Positions 11,320-21,319 of a stretch of 35,349 nt of DNA are shown here, piece after piece. The notes below the pieces were generated by a model. The model was not told the origin of the DNA. It saw nothing but the letters and a program-made list of their open reading frames with translations, and did not search any database. Made by a program: the position numbers and the translations under genes. Position 1 is the first letter of the stretch, and the number at the start of each line of letters is the position of its first letter. Source of the stretch: Monoraphidium neglectum (Eukaryota; Chlorophyta; Chlorophyceae; Sphaeropleales; Selenastraceae); NCBI RefSeq assembly GCF_000611645.1, contig NW_014013595.1:1-35349 (forward strand), given 5' to 3'.

Positions 11320-13619
11320 CTAAACGTTTGAAAGTGTGAGTGTCTGTGTCCCGTTCCAGGTCTTGCCAGGCTGCAGCGTTACTGCGCCGCTGCCCGCCAC
11401 CGCAGGCTCTATGCAAAGCATCACCTGCAGGCGAGGCAGTGGAGGTCGCAGTGAGCGGTGACCTTGGCGGACTGTTGTCGGTAGCTGGAAAGGATGTAGA
11501 CCTTGGTCCTTAGTAGCAGGGCTGTGCACCAGCCACAATGGAGGCAAGAGAGAAGCCCGGCAGCCCCACAAACCCACCTGGTACTCATCGTCGCCAAAGT
11601 CCCCCATGGCTTTTGATTTCTCGACCCAAGGGTTCCACACCACAGCGTCAGGGAAGCCCTCCTTCACAATCTCAACGCAGCTGCCCGCGCCATCGTCGAA
11701 GATCTGATCGCGGCGTGTCAGCGTAGAGGCATGCATGGCGGCGCCTGGTTTCAAGGTGAGCCTTTGTAGGATGCTGGCAGCGTGCCCGCGTCAAGTATGC
11801 CGCCCCAGTTGCTCATTATCAGGCCCGAGGGGCCTGGAACGCCCCATAGCCACGCACAATCCGGCCTCAACCCTCAGGTGCCCGCCACGATCGCCACCCC
11901 CCCCCCCCCCCCCCCCCCCCCNNNNNNNNNNNNNNNNNNNNNNNNNNNNNNNNNNNNNNNNNNNNNNNNNNNNNNNNNNNNNNNNNNNNNNNNNNNNNNN
12001 NNNNNNNNNNNNNNNNNNNNNNNNNNNNNNNNNNNNNNNNNNNNNNNNNNNNNNNNNNNCCGCCACGATCGCCACCCCCCCCCCCAGTCCCCTCCCCGTC
12101 GCACCTTGATGCTGCCTGGCGTACCGATGTACACGCGGTCAACCTCCTGGTCAAACACCACGGGCCCCTCCTGCGTCAGCGGCTTGCCGCCCTGCAGGCT
12201 GTCTGTGAAGCCCACGCCGTCCAGACCCTCCACGCGCACCTGTGAGCCAAGGCAACAAAGTGGGCATTTCAGAAGATTCACCAGATATGTGAGGGGCGTC
12301 AATTCTGAATTTCGGCAGAGGTCATATCAATGCAAAACGCACGCTTCAGCCGCAAGTGCGCACACTCGGAGAGGCGCCTGCAATCCCTGCAGGCATCTTT
12401 CAAGCAGCAGGTGTGGCCACACCTTGTCGATCGCCGACGCGGTGAAGTAGGTGTGCAGTGCGCACGTGAACGCGATAGGTGAGCTGCCTGTAGGCATCCA
12501 GGAGGGGCGTCATGCCCAAGACACACATCAACTCGGCTGCTGGGCTCATGCTGAGCGCGGCTTGACGCTGGCAGGCAAACCAAGTCTGTTCGGCAGCGTC
12601 AGCGCAGACGCGCCAACATGTACTGATCACCACGCGCTCACCACCCGCGACAACCCAACCGTCACGCAGCGCACCGGCCATGCCACGCCATGTCCCGCAC
12701 CTGTATTGATTGCCGTCAGCTTCTGCGTGAGGCTTTCATCCGCCAGGGTCACGGTGACCCGCAGCTGGAAGGGATGAGGATAGCGCTCATCCTCCTTCCC
12801 GCTAGCCGCCAGCTCCTGCAGGGACCCGTTGTCGCAAACGCAGGCAGTCGAGCCAGACGGCAGGCAGGGCAGAGATGCGTGCCAAGGGAGCAGACACGGC
12901 AAAGCCTGGCTTGTGCCAGCCTGTTGCTAGCTGATGCAACTGCCCTCTGCGATCTCAAAGGCGGGGCTGACAAACTCCTGGTTTCACACCCCACTCACGA
13001 GTGTGACGCTGTTGTCGCCGCTGCCCACGACCTCGAACGCAGCGTTACGTGCGAAGCCGTGCTGTCCCAGGGGACCCAGCTGGCCGAATTGCGGGAAGCA
13101 CACAGGCACGCCGCCCCTGCGCGATTGGAGATGCAGCCGCGAATCTACAGCAAGCTGCATAGCTCATGCGGCCAGACAACTTGCAGATAGCGTTGCAGGG
13201 GACGGAGGCCGCCTCGCGCTGGGTGCTGCACACACCTGATGGCCTTGGGCGGCTTGAACACAGCCTGCTTGCTCACAAAGAGCACATCCTGCACGCCGAT
13301 GTGAGCAAGTGGCCATCATCAACGTGCGGTGGGGTGTGACACAAGCTGGGCAGTGGGCACCAGAGGGCACCGAGCGTGCGTCGTCCACTGCACGACGGCA
13401 CCGTACCTTGCCAGATGCGGTCTTGAAGGATGTGAGGTGCGCTCCGTGACGGTACACCTCCGCAGAAGCCCCCTGCAAGAGTAAATCGGTCGGTTGATCG
13501 ATCTGAAAGGTCATTCGATCTGACGCGACGCACCCATGGCTTTTTGCTCGACTCACATTGGGCGTCTTCAATACCACCTTGTCCAGCCCGTTGCCGTCGT
13601 CCTTCACGACGTTCGCCAT
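11320..13619 (-). CDS. Glucose-6-phosphate 1-epimerase-like protein (aldose 1-epimerase superfamily, 281 aa)
   Basis: Nine exons: 13557-13619, 13407-13472, 13236-13288, 12999-13116, 12701-12815, 12423-12487, 12105-12239, 11578-11703, 11320-11424. Every phase matches and the total is 846 nt. Motifs in order: AEVYRHGAHLTSF, DVLFVSKQAVF, GGVPVCFPQFG, GQHGFARN (His80), YPHPFQLRVTVTL, ALHTYF (His150), GLDGVGFTDSL, DAVVWNPWVEKSKAM, DFGDDEY and LCIEPA. These are the signatures of the YMR099C-type D-hexose-6-phosphate epimerases, including both conserved His. The enzyme interconverts alpha and beta anomers of glucose-6-phosphate. No transit peptide is seen, which suggests the cytosol. The intron between exons 7 and 8 holds the sequence gap. 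The gene is divergent from the Tudor-like gene at 14595. Confidence 0.93.
11880..12085. repeat. Poly-C tandem repeat containing an assembly gap
   Basis: The unit CCGCCACGATCGCCA followed by a C run appears on both sides of 138 N (11922-12059). The left C run is 25 nt (11897-11921) and the right is 11 nt (12075-12085). It lies in an intron of the epimerase gene. The true repeat length is unknown. Confidence 0.85.
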
Positions 13620-14594
13620 GGTGTAGAGCAGATGTAGACGGTGGCTTCCACCTATTTAGGCTGTGCTGAGATCGAGTACGATGATGCAGAGGTATGGACA
13701 TGTACTGCACATGATCACACGGGAATTGAGGCAGCTGCAGCAATAGAGAAGCTGAAGATTACTCGTGCGGGGGGTGACGTGTGCACCAGGTGACGGTGCA
13801 GCATGCACTCGGCTTGCTGACATTGACAGATGTAAAGGTGACTACATATGGACACAAAATGTGGGCATTTACACGGCTTGTTGGGCTTTACTGCCTCGCT
13901 TTGCACAAATCTTGCGCTCATGGGGGTTGACCATGTTGACTAGGTTCCTGGCTTGTGCATGTATGTCGTAAGGCACGATACTGATGCTTGACAGGGATGG
14001 CGGGTAGCAGAAGTCCTGCCTCCCTCCACACACCCCCCTCTGGTCCATGTGCGCACGCACATGCGAATTGCCTGACACGACGCCCGGCAACCTGAGCCTG
14101 CGACCTTTTGCCCCGACACACGTCATGAACTGCACAACGCGCCCCTCAGCGTGATCAACGCTTCTAGCGCAGTGCTTCTTCAGGGATACCTTGTGGTTCC
14201 ACCCTGCGGCAGAGCCAACTCAAGCAGTCACTCGCTGACGCCGTCTGCAAAGGCCGGCGTCGGGGCCATGGCGCCGTTGACCATCCCCTTAAGAGGAAGG
14301 TATGAGGCTTTATCAGACCGAGTCTTCAATACGTAAACCCAAGCGATCTGGCATCGCACCCGGCATAGCGCGAACCAACGCGAAGTAAACGTCGCAAAGT
14401 ACAGCAGTGCCCGCCAACAGCGAGAGGGAGTCAGCGTGATTGCAAGAGGGTGGATTGTGCTGTTCCACGCCTGTGTTCGCTGCTCGTGCTGCTAGTGCTT
14501 GGTGGGCGCGGCGTGCGTGCAGCAGAGTCTTCCTACCAGGCGCGCGCGTGACGACAGCAAGCCATTCAGAGGGCACCTGGTGCGTTCATGCACG
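13620..14594. other. Divergent intergenic region, no supported gene
   Basis: 975 nt between the epimerase start (-) and the Tudor-like start (+). It should carry both promoters. Open frames here (for example 13765-13971 +, 14313-14576 -) show no motif. Confidence 0.4.
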
Positions 14595-15649
14595 ATGACG
14601 TGGCCGCAACAGCAGCAGCAGCAGTCGCAGCAGCGGCAACAACAGCATCGGCAGCAGCAGCAGCCGCAGGTTGCCCCTGCTAGCCCCAGCTCCCTGTGGC
14701 TGTCAGACCAGCCGAGCAGCAGCACGCTGGCGGGCGGCTTGGAAGTTGACACCGACACGCTGCTGAGCCGATTCCGCCTGAAGTCGGGTGACGAGGTCGC
14801 CGGCCGCTTCCTTGTGGGGGATGATGGCGACGTAGCGTGGTACCGTGGGGTGAGTCAACGACACTTCGCCTGGACCGGCCACAGGACGAGAGGGGACCAG
14901 CGGCGGCTTCCTACGCGCCCTGGCTGCGCGCGACCGTCTTCAACCAAGATCCTTACGGGTGCAGTGTTTCGACGGGACGCGCGGCGCTTCAGCTGAACCC
15001 ACAGGGCACATGAAGTCAGCTCGCACCCTCCCTCGTGCCGCCACTCCACTTGTCTTGCACACTGTGCCAGGTGCTGACTTACAACACAATCCCTGATCCC
15101 CGGTTCGAGCACTGTGTATACAAGATTCTTTTTGAGGTGCGTGCCTGCGCACCTACGTTGCTTGCTCACGCGCTTGCTGGCTTGTGCCCTTGCTCGCATG
15201 TGTGCACAGCACCATTGAGACCGGTGCGATTGCAATCGCACTTGACGCCCTTGCCCTCACTCGCACTTTTCACTAATGGCATCCTTGCAGGACGGCGAGA
15301 CATTGTTTTATGAGGGTGTGTGAAGTGGAAGGTGGTGGTATGGGAGGAGCCGACCCACCACCTGCGTGCAATCTGGTGCCTGCGTGTGATTGTCTGACAT
15401 GTCCACAGCACAAACGACACAGGCACATGCATGCACGCATGCACGGAGGCGCACGTGCGTGCACACACACGCAAACATGCACATTCAAACGCACGTTCAA
15501 TCTCAATCTCTGAATTTCTGTGTCTTTTGCTCCCTAACCCCGTATCCCTCTCCTGTCTGCTATTCTGATTCGTCACTCCTTTCACCTCCACAGTTGACTA
15601 CATGCGGCAGCAGCTGGAGCGTGGCGATATAAAAAAATACGGCACATAA
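14595..15649 (+). CDS. Small Tudor/agenet-like protein with Gln-rich N-terminus (133 aa)
   Basis: Four exons: 14595-14849, 15071-15136, 15291-15315, 15594-15649. Phases 0, 0 and 1 fit. The ATG at 14595 is followed by a Gln-rich stretch (residues 4-25) and a Pro/Ser linker. Residues about 55-115 read like a Tudor-type barrel: LKSGDEVAGRF, a DGDVAWYRG turn, VLTYNT, YKILFEDGETLFYE, then a short basic tail (VDYMRQQLERGDIKKYGT). Tudor/agenet domains bind methylated histone or other peptides, so a chromatin reader is possible. This rests on strand pattern and aromatic positions only; I recognise no named orthologue. A TGTAA signal follows at 15721. Intron 3 contains an alternating purine-pyrimidine stretch. 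Confidence 0.6.
15420..15505. repeat. Alternating purine-pyrimidine (CA/TG/CG-rich) stretch
   Basis: Many ACGCATGCAC- and CACACACGCA-like steps inside intron 3 of the Tudor-like gene. Such sequence can adopt Z-DNA in vitro. No function is implied. Confidence 0.5.
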
Positions 15650-15720
15650 TAAATATTGAACAAATGCAGGATATTTCCGTGACAAGTGCGTGTTTCATCA
15701 TGTGTTTAGCTTTTGGCCAG

Positions 15721-15725
15721 TGTAA
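15721..15725 (+). terminator. Candidate poly(A) signal TGTAA for the Tudor-like gene
   Basis: TGTAA 72 nt after the stop at 15649, in an AT-rich context. Confidence 0.45.
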
Positions 15726-16270
15726 AATTGGAATGATTTTGATATCACTTGTAGCTCCCCACAGCATGTCCCAGCACTGCACTGTAGCCCAGCATTGCAG
15801 ACGTCGTAGGGTGTTTGCTCACATCGGTCCTCCCCCGTGTCGGCTAGACCCTTCAGGCGCCAGTCACATGTATGAATAATATAGATGATGCGTTTGTTGG
15901 TGTTGTGCCCGTGAGCACAGGCTGCAGATGACGCCGTGTATCTGCACCCCAGGTGACTTCACTACCGTAGGAGAACCACGGCCAGCTCCCTGCAGGTTGC
16001 AGTTGGCGAGGTAATGCCAGCATGTGCTCTTCCTTTAGAAGGTTGAAATTCTCTGGACAACTATTATAGCCAGTTGAGATTGAGGGGCCCTATGTTTTTG
16101 GGTGGCTTGTGCTGCTGTTGCGGTCGCGCAGTACAGTAGTGTCCAGCATTGAGTCATGCGCATCCTGTTGCGTGTCGCGCGCATGTATTTGTCAGCTTAC
16201 ATCACTTCTGCCGCTCTGATCGACTCACCATCGCGCTCAGGTGATTGTGTGATACGAGTCCCGGTGGAAT

Positions 16271-16325
16271 GGGTACGGGCAGGGATACCCCACTCGCTTT
16301 GTGCACTCCGCTGCTTGCCGCACAC
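16271..16325 (-). repeat. Diverged dispersed repeat, copy 1
   Basis: On the minus strand: GGCAAGCAGCGG, then AAAGCGA, then GGGTATCCCTGCCCGTACCC. This is the same block order as at 32968-33033 (-) and 8786-8845 (+). A shared CGCGCAGTACAGTA also lies nearby (16124-16137 and the corresponding part near 32918). Confidence 0.45.
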
Positions 16326-16653
16326 CTGCTCCTTTGATCCCCGGTGAGACGGTGACGGCCGACTACGACTCCAAGGTAGTTGAGGTATACTTCTAAGTTA
16401 TCTTGTCGTGTTCCATCCAATAGCTGCGTCTTTCGCATGTTTCGCACTGCACTCAGATCGGAGCTTCGCAAATTGCTCGTTTGACCCACCCTCCGAAAAA
16501 GCGGGGGGCAGTCGGAGCGCAGAACCTGGGACGAATTCAATTTTGAAAAAGCTAAAGGACTATATTGATCCGGGTGAAACAGGGCGATTGGCGGCCTTTG
16601 CGTCGCTCAACAGACGCAGCACAGCAGCAGCAGCAGCGGCGGCACCAGCAGCA

Positions 16654-17365
16654 ATGCACCGCCAGAGTGCCGTCATGGACATACCCCGCAGCGCACTGTT
16701 TATGCATCAGCCATCACATCAGCGTTCGCGATTGCGCAGCCTGTCCGATGACATGGAGGGCGAGGTCGCGTATGCGTTTGACCGCCTGTCAGAGGGCCAG
16801 GACGGCGAGGTGACACCACGGCAGCTCAAGATCGCGCTGCGTGCCATGGGCTTTCCAGTGAAAAAAGCCGACGTGCGGTCACTGCTGCGCGATGCCGGCC
16901 TTGATGCGGCCTTGCCGCTCTGCTTTGACTCGTTCCGAGAGGTGTGCGCGGCCAAGCTGCTGGAGCGGTCGCCACGGGAGGAGGTGGCTCGAGCGTTTCA
17001 ACTGTTCGACCTTGGGGGTGGAGGGGGCGTATCTGCGGCGGACCTGAGGGTTATTGCCAAGCAGCTGCAGGCGAGCATCGCAGAATGATGCACACATTAT
17101 TTAATGTGCTCAGGCTTCGGATGGGCCTGGCCCAGCTGGAATAAGTGGGCCTGAACAGCAGTGAGCCAGGATTGTGTTGAGGCAGCGCTTGCATTGGCGC
17201 GCCATCAACACGTGTGGTCAACCTCCCCCTTAACCTTGCTTTGCGACGCAGGTGGACATCACCCCTGACGAGCTGCACGACATGGTAGTTGAGTTTGATG
17301 CTGACGGGGACGGCCTCATATCAGAGGGGGAGTTTGCAGCTATCCTGGCAGCGGCTGACGAGTGA
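16654..17365 (+). CDS. Centrin-like EF-hand protein (about 176 aa)
   Basis: Two exons: 16654-17070 and 17252-17365. The intron appears to start with GC (CAG|GCGAGC) and end with CAG. No GT donor is near, and joining there aligns KQLQVDITPDEL with the centrin pattern KELGENLTEEEL. ATG 16654 gives a centrin-like length (about 170 aa), but the frame is open upstream to 16408. Four EF-hand units can be traced: AFDRLSEGQDGEVTPRQLKIALRAMGF, then around DVRSLL..LCFDSFREV, then AFQLFDLGGGGGVSAADL, then FDADGDGLISEGEF. Only the last loop (D155, D157, D159, E166) has the full calcium ligand set; the other three lack key acidic residues. Centrins act at basal bodies and flagella. TGTAA lies at 17424. 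This is a divergent family member, not canonical centrin. Confidence 0.75.
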
Positions 17366-17423
17366 CGGATGACCTCACCTCTGGCACGCGTCATCCTAAT
17401 TTGCTTGTCCGATTGCATGCAGC

Positions 17424-17428
17424 TGTAA
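17424..17428 (+). terminator. Candidate poly(A) signal TGTAA for the centrin-like gene
   Basis: TGTAA 59 nt after the stop at 17365. Confidence 0.45.
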
Positions 17429-17632
17429 GAATTGCCATTAAATAGCAACTGAAGTACTTGGAACTGGCTGAGAGAAGTGCAGGTACTGAAGCATCCAAAA
17501 ACAAGCTTGTGCCCCCACACCATCAGAAACCAGGGCAATCGGTGCCGGATGGGGCGGCTCGCATGAAATACAGCTCCAGCCGCAGGCTTTTACTAGCAGC
17601 ACTGGTGGCACAGACATGTACAGAAACCAGGC

Positions 17633-17637
17633 TTACA
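17633..17637 (-). terminator. Candidate poly(A) signal TGTAA for deaminase copy A
   Basis: TGTAA on the minus strand, 152 nt after the stop at 17789. Confidence 0.35.
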
Positions 17638-17788
17638 CGCCGGTGAAAAACAAAACATGCCAGGGTCATTACCAGGCGCATGCATGCAGCATTGTGTTCG
17701 CGCGTTGTCTTTTGCATCGTTCTTTGCGGCTGACAGCGATGTGCTGCTCTTCCACCTGCACGCGGAATGTGGGGCGGGTGGGCTGGTC

Positions 17789-20261
17789 CTAAAGCTGCTC
17801 CTGACTTGGCTGCTGCTGCTGCTGTTGCTGCTGTCTCCAGAGTGCAAGCTCAGACCAAACGGCCGCCACGTACGCGTCCTTGCGCTCCTGCGTCAGGGGG
17901 TGTTGATCATGCTGGTGAGTGGGCAGCCCAACAACCAGATTGAGCTTAAGCTGTCCCCTTGCACACCCTAGCAATCCAGCCTTGTGAAGCGCCAACGTGA
18001 TAAGCAGCGACAAAAAACGGCACGACAGGCTTGTTCGAGCCTGCCGAACATGTTGCTATCAAACAACCTGTGGCATGAAGCTCGACGTGAAAGAGTTGGC
18101 TGCCAGCGACGCCAGGTCATCTGGTCCTAGCCCAGCTATGCCCGCCACCCACTCGTAGTTGCCAGACACATAGCTGATGGGACGTGGGAGGTGGGTGAGA
18201 GTTGGGCACAAGGCTGAAGAGTTGCAAGTCAAATGGAGGGTCAAGATCAGGTCGGGCGGTGTTTCAGAGAAAATGCAGATTATTGAGGCACGCGTTGCTG
18301 TTGGCTAAGCTCACACCCGCGTTGTTGGGCCCCTTCAGGCTTGTCGCCTGCGGCTTTCTTGATGCTTCATTCCTCCCCCACAGCCCACCTCCCAAAGTAG
18401 GCCGGGTCGTCGCTGTTGATGGTGACGCGCATCCCGCTGGCCAGGACCTGGCGTATGCGATCCTCCAGCTGCCCCTTGTACACCTGCAGCCTCACGTTGC
18501 TCAGCGGGCACAGCGTGATGGGCACCTGGCTCTTCACCATGGCCGCCACCAGGGCCGGGTCCTCCAGGGAGCGGATGCCGTGGTCTATGCGCTCCGCACC
18601 CAGCAGACTGAGGGCCTCGCGCACGTAGGAGGGGCCGCCCTCCTCGCCTTCGCATGGGCATGATAAAACGTTGTAATGGCGCATCAAGGGGCGCGTTGCC
18701 AGGGGGGTTCAGGGGTCAGCCGGATGGTGGGGTGTCACCAAGATGAGCAGGGGGACGCGCGGGCAGCAAGGCTGGGTTAGCGACACATGCGAAACCCACA
18801 CGCTGAAGATATCGATGCTCTAGGTGTAAGAGTTGCCTGGAATCCCCAAACCGATTAGCCCCGCACCAGCGTGCGCCACTTTGTGCAGCCTCAGCAGCCG
18901 TGCCGACCCGAAAACTTCCTTGAAATTGCTTGGAGGGTTGCCCACCTCGGGCCCCGCGAGCCCAACGGCGCAGATGCCGCTCAGATGCGGCACAGCTTGC
19001 ATCAGCGCTTTCGCTGCAGACAGCTGGCTGCGGCTACGCTCAAATGCAAATATAAGGGACGCATCTACAGGGGACTCCTGGATTGCGCGGGACAGACCGT
19101 TGTAAACGGTGGCGAATGGGATGCCGCTGCGCGAAGGGAGGGGGGAGGCAAGGTGGCGTGTAGGGTTTGTGTCAGAGCTGCATGTGGCTCAGGCGTTGGT
19201 GGAGGGCTCGGGGCCACCGACACCCAAGGTCACGCTGGCATGCAGGTGTGCCCATGCAAGTATGCAGCCAAAAATCCTGTATCTTCTGGGAGCGGATCTG
19301 ATCGTATCCTGTGACACCTGCCGTGCAGCTTCCTGCTGCCAGTTTTTGGCCTGAACTAACCGCTGCGTTGCCAGTCCATCTGCCTTCCTCTCTTCAACGC
19401 ACTGAGGGGAAAGCCACCCAACCACCCACCGTATCATGTGGCCCTGGGGGTCGAACTGCATCTCAACGTGCTTTACATTCTCAGCAGCTGCTCGCCGCAG
19501 GTATGCCGCAGCCAGTTCGTAGAAGTCGCGCTCTGTGCGCAGCACATTGACGTCAGTGAACAGATCGATGAAGTCCTTCGCAACATGGCACGATAGGGGC
19601 GCCAAACATACAAGGATCAGGAATGAAAGTGAGGGAGGTGCCAGGGGTCTTGATGAGAGAGACAGGGGAGCACACAGTGTGACAAGAGAGGTTTCAAATG
19701 CTGCTGCTGCACACGCGTACTGCTATTCATGTGTTGGTAAGTAATGGGCATGGTGCCAGCATGCATCAGATCCAAGCTTCAAGCGAGTCTGGCGCACTCA
19801 AGCAACGCAGGCTGACGGGCCGCACAGCAGCCCACTTGAACCGCCAGCCTCGGCACCGTTCAAAGCCTGCAACCCCCAGGTATCAGGATTCCATCACCCC
19901 CTACCTCCAGGCAGGTGAAATTGGAGCGTGCGGCACGCGCCGCCGCCTCGTCGGCGTAGGGCAGCTGCACCCCGTTGCGGCGAGCCAGCTGGAACAACAT
20001 GTCCACCTCGAGGGTGCCCTCTATGTGCAAGTGCAGTTCCGCCTTCGGCAGCCTCTGGATCAGGTTCTGCAGCTGTGCCGTGGTTTGAAATTCCGGGTGC
20101 AGGCGGAGGCCAGCGGCAGGCGGGCGCAGGCGGGCGGGCCTGCCTTCTGCGGGATGAAATGCAGCAAGCGCCATCAGCGCGAGGAACGCAAGCCGAAGCA
20201 CAGGACGGTGCGTAGCCCACACCGGTGCAGTGAATGTGCATCTAGCCGTCTGCACGGACAT
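17789..20261 (-). CDS. Adenine deaminase-type amidohydrolase, tandem copy A (408 aa)
   Basis: Six exons: 19905-20261, 19430-19575, 18867-19126, 18389-18647, 18068-18173, 17789-17887. Phases 0, 2, 1, 2 and 0 all fit. ATG 20261 gives residues 21-40 as a hydrophobic signal-like segment (LRLAFLALMALAAF). Then come LPKAELHLHIEGTLE (zinc ligands His77, His79), DFYELAAAYL, VEMQFDPQGH, KVAHAGEEGG (catalytic Glu next to the HAG turn), [18 protein letters not shown] and [22 protein letters not shown] and NSDDPAYFG are typical of adenine deaminase/adenosine deaminase-like proteins (Aah1/bacterial Ade type II) rather than classical ADA. The reaction would be adenine to hypoxanthine with ammonia release. 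The C-terminus is Gln-rich (eight or more Gln). Exon 4 is nearly identical to copy B. Confidence 0.9.
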
Positions 20262-21319
20262 GCTAGAAGCTGGATAGCAGTTCTGGATCGGGTGTAAGAT
20301 CACTTTTTAATCGAGTACGTATCGAGGCGTTAAAGGAATGGGTGCGTGTGTATTGCATATGATAAGCGCGGGCCTAAAATACTCGCTACAACAGGCCGTA
20401 TCGGTGTTGGCTGCCTTGCAAAACACCAGTTGCACGCCGGCAAGACAGACCAGTTGAGCTGAGCAGCTCAAGTTCCGCAGCCCACAGCCGACAGCGCCAC
20501 ATGACCGGGCTTCAGCCCCGTCGCGCTGGTGTTGTATGATATGTCAGTGTTGACATGGTCTGCTTGCATGATCAAAGGTTGCTGATACGCCATTGCCACG
20601 TGCGTCTGCCCATACAGTACAGTACTCCAGGCGGCCAGATGGACAAATTTTGGGGACTCCATAATGGGGGGAAAGTCAAGCCATGCCGGAAACGTGTGTT
20701 TGCCTGGGTTATGCGCCAGGCACCTGTTCCAGTGGTTTGCTTGATTTGGATAGCAGGCGCATCAGGATTTAGACAAGCAGGCAGCAGGTGTTGAATTTGC
20801 GACAAAGGTGAAGGTTCCCTGTTACGACGGTACACCGGGGCTTCCGCGTCAGCTCGCCCCTTCCCTGGGCCCCCAGCCCATTCCCCAGTACTTGGCTGAC
20901 GCATGCATACAACGTACATTGCACTTGCAATGCTAAGCAAGCAGGGGTGCATACATGTGAAGGTGCGAAAGCTGGTGTGATCACCTCTTCATCGACGAGT
21001 GCAACAAAACTATGCCCAGAAACATCCAATGCAGGCACCAAGTGCAGCAAGTGGGGATAATCCTTGTTTTGGACAGTCACCACTGCTGGTGGAACATGAT
21101 GTTCCTTCGAGTCAGAGCGCAAGTTTCTGACAGTCAGCAACCAAGCACATGGGCCGCAGTGGCGACATTGTTTATCAGGGCAGCAGTGAACAAGGTGTGC
21201 AGCACAGGGCACAGAATGGCAATGTCTGCCACGATCACTTGATGTTTTTCTCAATTCCATCAATGGAAAGGGGGGGACAGGTGCCAAGGTGCGGAGCAAG
21301 AGGGGCATATGACACCCAA
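20262..21319. other. Intergenic region between tandem deaminase genes
   Basis: About 1.06 kb with no gene I can support. It must hold the promoter of copy A and the 3' UTR of copy B. Open frames (20769-21323 -, 21149-21718 + in part) lack motifs. Confidence 0.45.

Larger units (their letters stand above)
15650..16653. other. Region between Tudor-like and centrin-like genes; exon content uncertain
   Basis: This kilobase is AT-richer just after 15650. From 16408 it is open in the centrin-like frame, encoding an N-terminal extension (ILKKLKDYIDPGETGRLAAF) without its own ATG. An upstream exon of the centrin-like gene may lie here. An open frame at 16250-16398 (WNGYGQGYPTRF ... GETVTADYDSK) looks somewhat protein-like but has a stop just before it and overlaps a dispersed-repeat copy. 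Confidence 0.3.
17366..17788. other. Convergent 3' region
   Basis: 423 nt between the 3' ends of the centrin-like gene (+) and deaminase copy A (-). It holds poly(A) signals for both and no gene I can support. Confidence 0.5.

Noticed and set aside
11735..12450. Open frames spanning the N run on both strands
   Set aside because: They exist only because N codons contain no stop; the region is an intron of the epimerase gene plus antisense of its exons.
15085..15115. GGTTCGAGC resembling a tRNA T-arm/B box
   Set aside because: It lies inside a coding exon of the Tudor-like gene and no acceptor stem or anticodon arm can be folded around it.
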